A stretch of DNA of 23,397 nt from a virus. Made by a program: the position numbers and the translations under genes. Shown here one piece after another: positions 12,759 to 20,518 of this stretch. Each line of letters begins with the position of its first letter. The first letter of the stretch is position 1. The notes beneath the pieces were generated by a model. It was not told the DNA's origin. It did no database searches and saw only the letters and a list, made by a program, of their open reading frames with translations. The DNA lies in IMG/VR virus record IMGVR_UViG_3300043446_004602, positions 1 to 23,397 of that record. One strand, written 5' to 3'.

Positions 12759-13663
12759 TGCCAGCTGCCAAAATTTCCTTTTCACAATATCAAATGTGGA
12801 AGGGATGTCACCACCGTTGGAAGTTGAATTACATTGACAAAGTAGATGTTGGTTCACCATCTCTTGCACTTGTATTTGGTACTGCAATGCACGAAGTCCT
12901 TCAGATGTATATTGAATTAATGTACCGCTCAACAATTCAAGAAGCAAATGAACTTCCTCTTGAGATATTACTGCAAGAAAAAATGCAGGAGGAATACAAA
13001 AAATATCTTGAAGAAAATGATGGCGAACACTTCTCAGATAAGGATGAGATGCAAGAGTATCTTATGGATGGTATTGAAATTATCCGTTGGTTCAAGGCAA
13101 AACGTGATGAGTTTTTTACGAAAACTGATTGGGAACTTCTTGGTATAGAGTTGCCCATAAACATTGTTCCTGTTGAAACACACCCGACGGTTCGTCTTGT
13201 TGGATTTCTTGACCTCGTTATGAAAAATAAAAAGACGGGTAAGATTCACATCTACGATTTTAAAACCTCAACAAGTGGTTGGAACAAGTACACAAAGGCA
13301 GATAAAATAAAAGTATCACAACTCGTTTTATACAAGACCTTTTACGCAAAACAATTTGATATTCACCCCGATGATATTGTTGTTGAATATCTTATTCTGA
13401 AAAGAAAGATTAATGAAGACGCTGAATATGCTGCAATGAGAAAACGTGTTCAACGATTTGAACCTTCACATGGTAAAGTTTCACAGAGCCAAATTCTTAA
13501 AGAGATTCAAAACTTTGTTGTTACTAATTTTGATGAAGAAGGAAATAAGAGAACAGATGTTTTTTACGCACCGATTGCTGGCGAGAATGGAAAGAATTGC
13601 CGTTGGTGTGAATTCAAAGATAGAGATGATTTATGTCCAAAAATAAACAGGATTAAAGAATGA
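12758..13663 (+). CDS. Cas4/RecB-like PD-(D/E)XK nuclease with Fe-S cysteines
   Basis: A 301-residue nuclease of the PD-(D/E)XK superfamily, probably a DNA exonuclease. FSQYQMWKGCHHRWKLNYID at the start has C17 in the usual place; GTAMHEVLQ gives H45; GFLDLV gives D152; YDFKTS gives D167 and K169; SQLVLY (Q188, Y192) is the QxxxY motif. At the C-terminus CRWC (281-284) and C293 complete a four-cysteine set with C17, as in the Fe-S cluster of Cas4 and AddB; the last spacing (eight residues) is slightly longer than in many Cas4 proteins. No CRISPR repeats or other cas genes occur here, so a replication, recombination or DNA-end-processing role is more likely. Start ATG overlaps the endonuclease stop; the end overlaps the next ATG (ATGA). 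Confidence 0.85.
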   Translation: MPAAKISFSQYQMWKGCHHRWKLNYIDKVDVGSPSLALVFGTAMHEVLQMYIELMYRSTIQEANELPLEILLQEKMQEEYKKYLEENDGEHFSDKDEMQEYLMDGIEIIRWFKAKRDEFFTKTDWELLGIELPINIVPVETHPTVRLVGFLDLVMKNKKTGKIHIYDFKTSTSGWNKYTKADKIKVSQLVLYKTFYAKQFDIHPDDIVVEYLILKRKINEDAEYAAMRKRVQRFEPSHGKVSQSQILKEIQNFVVTNFDEEGNKRTDVFYAPIAGENGKNCRWCEFKDRDDLCPKINRIKE

Positions 13664-14691
13664 AATACGCATATACGTTTGATGATTTGCAAATAATCCC
13701 AAAGTATTCAGAGATAGAAAGTCGCGGCCAATGTGAGTTAAGAACTAAATTCACAAAGAGATATGTAATTGGTACACCGCTTGTTTCTTCACCTATGGAC
13801 ACCGTAACCGATTCCAAGATGGCATTATCAATTGCCTCTTATGGTGGAGTAGGTATCATTCATCGATTTATGAAAATAGATGAACAAGTAAAACACGTAT
13901 CAAAAGTAAAGGAACAAGAGAAACTTGTTTCAGCCGCGATTGGTGCAACAGGTGATTATCAAGAACGTGCAACTTCTCTCGCAAGTGCAGGTGCAATAGT
14001 TCTTCTAATTGATGTTGCACATGGCAACACAAAACAAGTAAAAGATGCAATCAAATGGTGTAAAGAAAATCTACCCGAATATGTAGATATAATTGCAGGT
14101 AATGTTGCAACTTATGAAGGTGCAAGAAATCTGGCAGAGTGGGGTGCTGATGCAATTCGTGTTGGTATCGGGAATGGTTCTCTTTGTGAAACGAGAATTA
14201 GAACAGGTGTTGGTATTCCACAGGTTACTGCACTTATCGAATCTATTCGTGCAGTAGAAGAATCAGGAATCGATGTTCCTATTATTGCAGACGGTGGAAT
14301 TAGAATGACGGGTGATGTTGCTAAGGCATTGTCACTTGGTGCAGATTCTGTTATGATTGGTTCACTTCTTGCAGGTACTCGTGAATCTCCCGGTGAGATA
14401 CAACGAATGGGAATGTGGCCGAATGAACAACTCTTCAAAAAGTATCGTGGTTCTGCATCTGCTGAAGTAAAACAAGTTCACGGCTTGGAAGAAAAGAACG
14501 TGGAAGGTAATTCAAAGTTAATTCCTTACAAGGGCAAGGTCGAGAGAATTATAAATGATATTCGTGATGGTGTTCGTTCTTCCATGTCTTATGTAAATGC
14601 AAAGAACATAACGGAGTTTCATGTAAATTCCGAACACGTTTTGATTACACAAAATGGTTTGATTGAAGCAAAACCACACTTGTTATTGTAA
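13660..14691 (+). CDS. IMP dehydrogenase / GMP reductase family enzyme, CBS-less
   Basis: A 343-residue TIM-barrel enzyme of purine nucleotide metabolism. Family motifs: TFDDLQIIPKYS (6-17), SSPMDTVT (43-50), AGNVAT (146-151), the catalytic loop GIGNGSLCETR (169-179, C176), ADGGIR (210-215), MIGSLLAGT (232-240), KYRGSAS (261-267) and EGNSKLIPYKG (282-292). The CBS pair usual in IMP dehydrogenase is absent, and the flap between YRG and EG is about 17 residues, shorter than in IMP dehydrogenase and closer to GMP reductase; the Arg-Tyr flap pair of IMP dehydrogenase is not seen. It may therefore convert GMP to IMP with NADPH, but IMP to XMP cannot be excluded. It overlaps the nuclease gene by ATGA, inside the DNA-metabolism block, and probably adjusts purine pools during replication. 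Confidence 0.85.
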   Translation: MKYAYTFDDLQIIPKYSEIESRGQCELRTKFTKRYVIGTPLVSSPMDTVTDSKMALSIASYGGVGIIHRFMKIDEQVKHVSKVKEQEKLVSAAIGATGDYQERATSLASAGAIVLLIDVAHGNTKQVKDAIKWCKENLPEYVDIIAGNVATYEGARNLAEWGADAIRVGIGNGSLCETRIRTGVGIPQVTALIESIRAVEESGIDVPIIADGGIRMTGDVAKALSLGADSVMIGSLLAGTRESPGEIQRMGMWPNEQLFKKYRGSASAEVKQVHGLEEKNVEGNSKLIPYKGKVERIINDIRDGVRSSMSYVNAKNITEFHVNSEHVLITQNGLIEAKPHLLL

Positions 14692-14696
14692 TCATT

Positions 14697-14713
14697 TTTT
14701 CTTATATTGATAT
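14697..14713 (+). promoter_or_regulatory. Possible degenerate promoter motif before the sugar cluster
   Basis: TTTTCTTATATTGATAT resembles the motif at 5884 and 9681 over its first 13 positions (two differences), with TATATT at 14703-14708, 41 bases before the ATG at 14749. It lies in the only gap (14692-14748) between the purine enzyme and the glycosyltransferase cluster. The match is weaker than between the other two, so this is tentative. Confidence 0.3.
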
Positions 14714-14748
14714 TTATTCAAAAGAAGTTTCGTATTTAAAGGTTATGT

Positions 14749-16152
14749 ATGGCAAAGAAAAAGATTCTATTATTATCGGATGATCTCCGACTGACATCAG
14801 GTATCGCTACAGTATCAAGAGATATGGTTATCGGTACTGTTCAACACTTCGATTGGTTCCAAGTCGGAGCCGCTATCAACCATCCTGAAAAGGGAAAGTT
14901 ATTAGACCTATCAGATGACGCTAAGAAATTAACAGGCGTACAAGACGCATCCGTTCGAATCCTATGCAATGATGGATATGGTGATCCATTACTTCTCCGT
15001 CAAATTATTCTTAATGAGAAGCCAGATGCTATTCTTCATTTCACAGACCCAAGATTTTGGGGATGGTTGTATAATATGGAACACGAGATTCGTACAAAGA
15101 TTCCACTTATCTATTTGAACATTTGGGATGACATTCCAGATCCAATGTGGAATAAAGAAGCATACTCAAGTTGTGATTTGTTGATGGCTATCTCTAAACA
15201 AACGTATGGTATTAACAAACGTGTGTTGACACGATGCGGAGAACCAACACCTCAACATAGAATAACTTATGTTCCTCACGGGATAGATACAGAAACTTTT
15301 CAACCTCTGACATCTTCACATAAAGATTGGGAAAGATTCAGTAAAGAAAATTCTATAATAAGAAATAACAATTCAAATAAGTTTGTAGTTGGTTGGAATA
15401 ACAGAAACATTCATCGTAAACATCCAGGTGATGTTATTCTGTCTTACAAACATCTCTGTGAACTCGTTGATAAAAATGGTGGTGATGCTAAGAATGATTG
15501 TCTATTACTAATGCACACTCAACCTGTGGATCCAAATGGAACAGATTTAACTGCGGTAGCAAGTGAGTTGTGTCCAGAATATCCTATAATGTTTAGTGAT
15601 AAAGTATTACCGTCCGATCAAATGAATCTTTTATACAACAGTATGGATGTTGTAATCAATATGGCTTCAAATGAAGGGTTCGGTTTAGCTACGGCGGAAG
15701 CAATGGCTGCTGGTGTACCTATAATTGTAAATGTCACAGGTGGTATGCAAGACCATTGCGGATTTATTAATCCGAAAACAGGAAAGTTCTTTACCGCTGA
15801 TGATTACGTTGAAGTGAAAACACTTCATAGAAAAGATGAGTGGGGACACTTACAACATGGTGAATGGGTAAAGCCCGTTTGGCCATCAAACATTTCTCTA
15901 CAAGGTTCTGTTCCAACTCCGTATATTTTCGATGACCGTGCAGACTTCCGTGATTTTGGTAATGCTTTATATGAGTGGTACACGATGTCAAAAGAAGAAC
16001 GTAAAGCCGCTGGTCTAAAGGGTCGTGATTATATTATGAATCCCGAAGTCGGTATGAGTAAAGTTAATATGTGTGAACGTATTTCCAAGAGTATCAATGA
16101 TACATTCGAAAACTTCACACCAAGAAATAGATATGAGTTACATTTAGCATAA
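14749..16152 (+). CDS. Glycosyltransferase, GT4-like (GT-B fold)
   Basis: A 467-residue retaining glycosyltransferase by fold and motif. The N-terminal domain opens with KILLLSDDLRLTSGIATVSR, a nucleotide-sugar-enzyme-like first strand with a Gly-rich turn; VPHGID (175-180) ends it; the C-terminal domain has NRNIHRKHPGDVILSY (218-233) and the donor-binding EX7E motif NEGFGLATAEAMAAGVP (E309, E317). Donor and acceptor cannot be read from the sequence. AAAGG six bases before the ATG supports the start. It begins a run of ten sugar-related genes and is followed after eight bases by a second GT-B enzyme. There are no membrane segments, so it is cytoplasmic. Confidence 0.88.
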   Translation: MAKKKILLLSDDLRLTSGIATVSRDMVIGTVQHFDWFQVGAAINHPEKGKLLDLSDDAKKLTGVQDASVRILCNDGYGDPLLLRQIILNEKPDAILHFTDPRFWGWLYNMEHEIRTKIPLIYLNIWDDIPDPMWNKEAYSSCDLLMAISKQTYGINKRVLTRCGEPTPQHRITYVPHGIDTETFQPLTSSHKDWERFSKENSIIRNNNSNKFVVGWNNRNIHRKHPGDVILSYKHLCELVDKNGGDAKNDCLLLMHTQPVDPNGTDLTAVASELCPEYPIMFSDKVLPSDQMNLLYNSMDVVINMASNEGFGLATAEAMAAGVPIIVNVTGGMQDHCGFINPKTGKFFTADDYVEVKTLHRKDEWGHLQHGEWVKPVWPSNISLQGSVPTPYIFDDRADFRDFGNALYEWYTMSKEERKAAGLKGRDYIMNPEVGMSKVNMCERISKSINDTFENFTPRNRYELHLA

Positions 16153-16160
16153 GGAATAAT

Positions 16161-17468
16161 ATGAGTTATAAACCAGAATTAGTTTTTTGTGGACCAGTAA
16201 CAACTCGTTCAGGATATGGGGAACACGCCCGTGATTTATTGACATCACTTATCAGTCTCGATAAGTTTAATATCAAAGTCATTTCTATTAATTGGGGAGA
16301 AACCCCCATGAATGCTTTGGATGAAAATAATCCAGAACACAAAATGATTTTAGATAAAATTATTCCAGGACTTCAATCTCAACCAGATGTTTGGGTTCAA
16401 TGTACAATTCCAAACGAGTTTCAACCTGTTGGTAAATACAACATTGGAATTACCGCTGGTATAGAAACAGATACTTGTTCGGGAGAATTCATAGAAGGTT
16501 GTAACAGAATGAACCTTGTCATAGTTCCTTCGAAGCACGCAAAAGATGTTTTCCTTAATGCAAAATATGAAAAGAGAGACCGTCAAAGTGGTCAACCGAT
16601 TGGAAATGTTGAAATAACTGTACCGATTGAAATCCTACATGAAGGTGTAAGACTTGACATCTTTGATAAAGATTTACCGAAGTCTGATGGTTTAACAAAA
16701 ACATTGGATAGTATAAAGGAAGAGTTTTGTTATTTGTTTGTAGGTCATTGGTTGAAGGGTGACTTTGGTCAAGATAGAAAAGATGTTTCCGGTCTCATCT
16801 ATACATTCTTAGAAACGTTCGGTGATATGGAAAATCCTCCTGCATTATTATTGAAAGCTTCGAGTGGCGGTTTCTCTATCACAGATAAATCAAGAACACT
16901 TGAAAAAATCAATATGATTAAAAAGATGTCAACAAAGAAAAATCTTCCTAACGTTTATCTTCTTCACGGGGATTTAACAGACCAAGAGATGAACACACTT
17001 TACAATCACGAGAAGGTAAAGTCACTTGTATCATTTACGAAGGGAGAAGGATATGGAAGACCTATTGCTGAATTCATTACAACTGGTAAGCCAGTCTTCG
17101 TATCAGGGTGGAGTGGCCACGTCGATTTTGTAAACCCAGCATTCCACACATACTTGAATGGAGAATTAAGACAAGTACATCCATCAGCCGTATGGGAAGG
17201 TATTATAAATAAAGAATCATCTTGGTTTGCTGTAAACTATCAATCTGCTGCAGAAACTTTGATGAAAGGTTACAAGAAATATAAATCGTATCTATCTGAT
17301 TCTAAAAAGTCAGTTCAAGAAATAAAAACAAGATTCTCATACGATAGTATGATTAAGAAATTTGATACTATACTTACGAACTATCTTCCTACATTTGCAG
17401 AGAAAGTTCAATTGAAGTTACCGACTTTAAAAAAATTGCCAACTTTAAATAAAGTAGAAACAGAATGA
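16161..17468 (+). CDS. Glycosyltransferase, GT4-like (GT-B fold), with repeated C-terminal tail
   Basis: A 435-residue glycosyltransferase. The N-terminus (VFCGPVTTRSGYGEHARDL) has the Gly-rich acceptor loop of GT4 enzymes, ILHEGV (158-163) closes the first domain, FGQDRKDVSGLIYTF (202-216) carries the usual Arg-Lys pair, and KGEGYGRPIAEFITTGKPV (294-312) is the EX7E donor motif (E296, E304). The protein ends with a Lys-rich repeat, LPTLKK then LPTLNK (420-431), that may be a flexible tail. AAGGA overlapping the previous stop is the ribosome-binding site. It is not close enough to the upstream glycosyltransferase to call a recent duplicate. The ATG of the next gene overlaps its stop (ATGA). 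Confidence 0.86.
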   Translation: MSYKPELVFCGPVTTRSGYGEHARDLLTSLISLDKFNIKVISINWGETPMNALDENNPEHKMILDKIIPGLQSQPDVWVQCTIPNEFQPVGKYNIGITAGIETDTCSGEFIEGCNRMNLVIVPSKHAKDVFLNAKYEKRDRQSGQPIGNVEITVPIEILHEGVRLDIFDKDLPKSDGLTKTLDSIKEEFCYLFVGHWLKGDFGQDRKDVSGLIYTFLETFGDMENPPALLLKASSGGFSITDKSRTLEKINMIKKMSTKKNLPNVYLLHGDLTDQEMNTLYNHEKVKSLVSFTKGEGYGRPIAEFITTGKPVFVSGWSGHVDFVNPAFHTYLNGELRQVHPSAVWEGIINKESSWFAVNYQSAAETLMKGYKKYKSYLSDSKKSVQEIKTRFSYDSMIKKFDTILTNYLPTFAEKVQLKLPTLKKLPTLNKVETE

Positions 17469-18091
17469 TTTCTTATACAATAACCGCTTGTAATGAAGAT
17501 AGAGAGTTGGATAAATTACTGAATGTGATTCGTGTAAATTTAAAAGATATAGACGAAGTAGTTGTCCAACTCGATCAAGATAAAGCAACTGATGAAGTTA
17601 GAAAGGTGTGTTCGATATATCAAGAAAGAATACCACTATTGAAGGTTATCGAGTTTCCACTTAACAATGATTTTGCATCATTTAAGAACAACTTAAAGAG
17701 TCATTGTACAAAAGAATGGATATTCAACATCGATGCCGATGAGATACCGTCGGGATTTCTACTTGAAAATATCCACACGATTCTCGAATCGAATTCTGAT
17801 TTAGACCTTTTAATTGTTCCGAGATGGAATATTGTTGAAGGTATAACAGAAAGTCATATCAACTCTTGGCGTTGGAGATATGACGAGTGGGGAAGAATAA
17901 ATTGGCCGGATTGGCAAATGAGAATCTATCGAAACAAAGAATCTATATCTTGGAAGAATAAAGTACATGAACAAATCAAAGGATATGAAAAGTATTCTTT
18001 CCTTCCAGAAGATAAGGATTATTGTCTTTTTCACAACAAGACAATACAAAAACAAGAACAACAAAATAAATTCTATGATGAGATGATATGA
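17465..18091 (+). CDS. Glycosyltransferase family 2-like protein
   Basis: A 208-residue GT-A-fold enzyme of the small family 2 type that includes LPS-core WaaE-like proteins. It starts with ISYTITACNEDRELDKLL, the usual first strand and CNE motif, and contains NDFASFKNNLKSHCTKEWIFNIDADE (68-93), with the metal-binding DAD at 90-92. NKVHEQI (near 163-169) is a typical acceptor-side motif of this group. It is short but not truncated: family members of about 200-250 residues exist. It overlaps both neighbours by ATGA. The product probably transfers a sugar from a nucleotide donor; which sugar is not visible. Confidence 0.82.
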   Translation: MISYTITACNEDRELDKLLNVIRVNLKDIDEVVVQLDQDKATDEVRKVCSIYQERIPLLKVIEFPLNNDFASFKNNLKSHCTKEWIFNIDADEIPSGFLLENIHTILESNSDLDLLIVPRWNIVEGITESHINSWRWRYDEWGRINWPDWQMRIYRNKESISWKNKVHEQIKGYEKYSFLPEDKDYCLFHNKTIQKQEQQNKFYDEMI

Positions 18092-18936
18092 TATTCATTA
18101 CAACTTTTACAAAAGAAATTTATAATTTCTGTGGAGAAAAATTATTACAGTCATTCATAGAAACAGGTAATTCAGAATTACATCACCTATTTGTATTCTT
18201 TGAAAACGAAGATGATTTGTACACGGAGAATTATCCTGATTGGTTGGTTAGATGGGCGAATGAAGAATCAATGACTTTCATAAACTTAATGAATTATGAC
18301 GTGTCAGGAATCAAAATAATAGATTTAGTTGATAAACATTTATCTCATAAAATCAATCATGTAAATGAATATTCTAGCCCACGAAGTGTTAAATGGTTTA
18401 GACCAGTAGCGGCAATACATTATGCTAGTTATCTCATAGATGAAGCATTTTGTTCTATTGACGCCGATTGTATTTTTACATCTAAAGTAACTAACGAATA
18501 CTTTAAAGATTTAATGATGGACTATAATGTTACTTTTCTTGGTAGAGAAAATTTTAATGTCATGCGTCATGGAACATACGATCAAAACGGGAATTACATA
18601 CATACGAACACAGTACCGGCAACTAATTCCGATAGGCACACAGAAACGGGATTCATTGGATTTAATTTATCTATGCCTGGTACAAGAAAATTCATTGAAA
18701 GAAATTTCAATTATTGGGTAGGTGAAGATATTCTTAATTTAGAATTCAAAACCGATTGCCATACTTTTGATGCAACGAGAAAAGAACTCGATTTAAAGTA
18801 CAACAATCTGTGTGAACCTATGGGAGAAGTTTCACCAGTTGGTTCTCGTGTTATCGAGGCATCTGTTCTCGGTGAATTCTTAACCCATCACAAAGGAACT
18901 ATTGGACCTAATCTTTATAGAAAAGGTAAAATCTAA
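18088..18936 (+). CDS. Putative GT-A-type glycosyltransferase
   Basis: A 282-residue protein I place with GT-A glycosyltransferases from its plan: a first strand (MIFITTFTKEIYNFCGEKLLQSF), an aromatic middle, AFCSIDADCIFT (120-131) with a DAD metal site (D125, D127), GFIGFNLSMPGTRKFI and a late HHKG. Enzymes of family 8 or 32 have a comparable layout, but the family cannot be fixed by eye. It has no membrane segment. It is embedded in the sugar cluster, overlapping the previous stop by ATGA and the next start by TAATG. A hypothetical protein of other function is possible but less likely given the DxD site and the neighbours. Confidence 0.65.
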   Translation: MIFITTFTKEIYNFCGEKLLQSFIETGNSELHHLFVFFENEDDLYTENYPDWLVRWANEESMTFINLMNYDVSGIKIIDLVDKHLSHKINHVNEYSSPRSVKWFRPVAAIHYASYLIDEAFCSIDADCIFTSKVTNEYFKDLMMDYNVTFLGRENFNVMRHGTYDQNGNYIHTNTVPATNSDRHTETGFIGFNLSMPGTRKFIERNFNYWVGEDILNLEFKTDCHTFDATRKELDLKYNNLCEPMGEVSPVGSRVIEASVLGEFLTHHKGTIGPNLYRKGKI

Positions 18937-20018
18937 TGATACCAATATCAATACCAAAGTTAAATAAGAAAGAAACAAAACTTGCAATAGATGCGATAAA
19001 GAGTGGTTACATTGCACACGGTAAGTATATTGAAGAATTTGAAAAGAAGTTTTCAAAATTCTGTAATAGAAAATACGGAGTGACTTGTAGTAATGGAACC
19101 GTCGCATTATATCTTGCAATAAAAGCTTTAAATTTACCTGAAGGTAGCGAAGTTATATTACCATCAATGACAATTCTTTCTTGTCTCACAGCTGTAACAG
19201 AAAACAATTTGATTCCTGTTTTCTGTGACATAGACGCAAAGACTTTAAATGTGGACTTCGAATCAATACGAGAAAAGATAAATAATAAAACTTCAGCCAT
19301 AATAGTTGTAAACACATACGGCTTAACAGTTAATGTTGATTATATTACTCAACTTAAAAACGATTATCCTTCTATCAAAATAATAGAGGATGCCTCTGAA
19401 TCACACGGGGCAAAATATGATAATAAGATAGCGGGTTCGATTGGAGATATTAGTACCTTCTCGTTTTATGCAAATAAAATAATCACCACAGGTGAAGGTG
19501 GTATGGTATTAACCGATGATGAAGAAGTTTACAACAGACTATTGAAATTAAGAAATTTAAATTTTGTTGATAGGAAAAAGTATATTCATTCTGACGTTGG
19601 TTTTAATTTTAGAATGACTAATATACAATGTGCTTTAGGAATTGGACAACTTGAAAATATTGATAAAACAATAAAACACAGACGAAGAATAGCTAAAAAA
19701 TATAACAAGTTTTTCAAAAACAATTCGTATATTGAACTTCCATTTGAAGACGAAAAGTATTATAACGTGTATTGGTATTATACTATTCGTATCAATAAAA
19801 ATTATAACAAAGTATTAGAGTCATTAGAATCTAAAGAAATAGATTATAGACATTTCTTTTATCCTCTGCATAAACAATCGTTTGTAAATTCAAACGAGAC
19901 TTTACAAAACTCAGAGGATGCATTTTCAACTGGTCTGATACTACCAACATTTACTGACTTAACTTCAAAAGAAATTAAATTTATATCGGAGACAATATTA
20001 GATGCAATCGGAAGTTAA
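18936..20018 (+). CDS. DegT/DnrJ/EryC1/StrS-family sugar aminotransferase
   Basis: A 360-residue PLP-dependent aminotransferase that converts a keto-deoxy nucleotide sugar to an amino sugar. Key segments: IAHGKYIEEFE (26-36), the cofactor-binding CSNGTVALYLAI (51-62), EVILPSMTILSCLTAV (72-87), EDASESHGA (151-159, D152 contacting the pyridine nitrogen) and FSFYANKIITTGEGG (175-189) with the PLP lysine K181. The EDAsESHGA and NKIITTGEGGM wording is close to perosamine-synthase-like enzymes, so GDP-4-keto-6-deoxymannose is a plausible substrate, but other 4-keto sugars are possible. The dehydratase-like gene at 20519 could supply its substrate and the acyltransferase at 21478 could use its product. 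Confidence 0.93.
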   Translation: MIPISIPKLNKKETKLAIDAIKSGYIAHGKYIEEFEKKFSKFCNRKYGVTCSNGTVALYLAIKALNLPEGSEVILPSMTILSCLTAVTENNLIPVFCDIDAKTLNVDFESIREKINNKTSAIIVVNTYGLTVNVDYITQLKNDYPSIKIIEDASESHGAKYDNKIAGSIGDISTFSFYANKIITTGEGGMVLTDDEEVYNRLLKLRNLNFVDRKKYIHSDVGFNFRMTNIQCALGIGQLENIDKTIKHRRRIAKKYNKFFKNNSYIELPFEDEKYYNVYWYYTIRINKNYNKVLESLESKEIDYRHFFYPLHKQSFVNSNETLQNSEDAFSTGLILPTFTDLTSKEIKFISETILDAIGS

Positions 20019-20505
20019 ATTAAATTTAGCCTGCGGACAAATGTATATCGATGGATATATCAACATCGATAATAAATCAATGTATCATGGTGACATGAGA
20101 GTGGATGTTGTACAAGATATTTTTACTTTACAATGGGAAAACAATTCTGTTGATGAAATACTTTTATCACATTTTGCAATGTATATTTCTTATCAAGAAA
20201 TGTCTGTACTACTTAAACGTTGGTATAATTGGTTGCGTAAAGGTGGTCGATTAATTATGGAAACAGGAAATGTTAAATCGATTGCAAAAACAATATTAGA
20301 ATCTGAAGATCCAAATGTGATAAATGGACCAAATGGTGTTATGCAACTTTTTGGTTGGGAGACAACTGCCGGTCATAAATGGGCTTGGTGTCCAGAAACT
20401 TTAGGTCAATCTATGATTAATGCAGGATTTGAGGATATTCAATACGGTGAAGGAGTCTATCACCGAAATCCAGAGAGAGATTTTATAATAGTAGGTACTA
20501 AATAA
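20002..20505 (+). CDS. Class I SAM-dependent methyltransferase (sugar cluster)
   Basis: A 167-residue small methyltransferase. SAM motif I is KLNLACG (6-12), followed by DGYINIDNKS (17-26), with the acidic D23 at the end of strand 2; VDEILLSHFAMYIS and LRKGGRLIMETGN are the later strands of the Rossmann fold. It lacks the TSPPY catalytic motif, so it is not related in function to the three DNA-type enzymes upstream. In this context it probably methylates a sugar or a precursor; no acceptor is visible. Its first 17 bases overlap the aminotransferase gene. It is short for the class but all core strands appear present. Confidence 0.82.
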   Translation: MQSEVKLNLACGQMYIDGYINIDNKSMYHGDMRVDVVQDIFTLQWENNSVDEILLSHFAMYISYQEMSVLLKRWYNWLRKGGRLIMETGNVKSIAKTILESEDPNVINGPNGVMQLFGWETTAGHKWAWCPETLGQSMINAGFEDIQYGEGVYHRNPERDFIIVGTK

Positions 20506-20518
20506 ATTGGAGTTAAAT

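Noticed and set aside
12758-13663. CRISPR-associated Cas4 with a nearby CRISPR array
   Set aside because: No regularly spaced repeats occur anywhere in the window and no other cas gene is seen; the protein is better treated as a phage nuclease.
14727-14742. TTTCGTATTTAAAG as a further copy of the promoter motif
   Set aside because: It lies only a few bases before the ATG at 14749 and contains its ribosome-binding site, so it leaves no room for a normal leader; the match covers only TTTCGTAT.
17810-18064. Reverse-strand frames within the sugar cluster and polymerase gene
   Set aside because: They are antisense to well-supported genes, have no ribosome-binding sites and show low-complexity composition.
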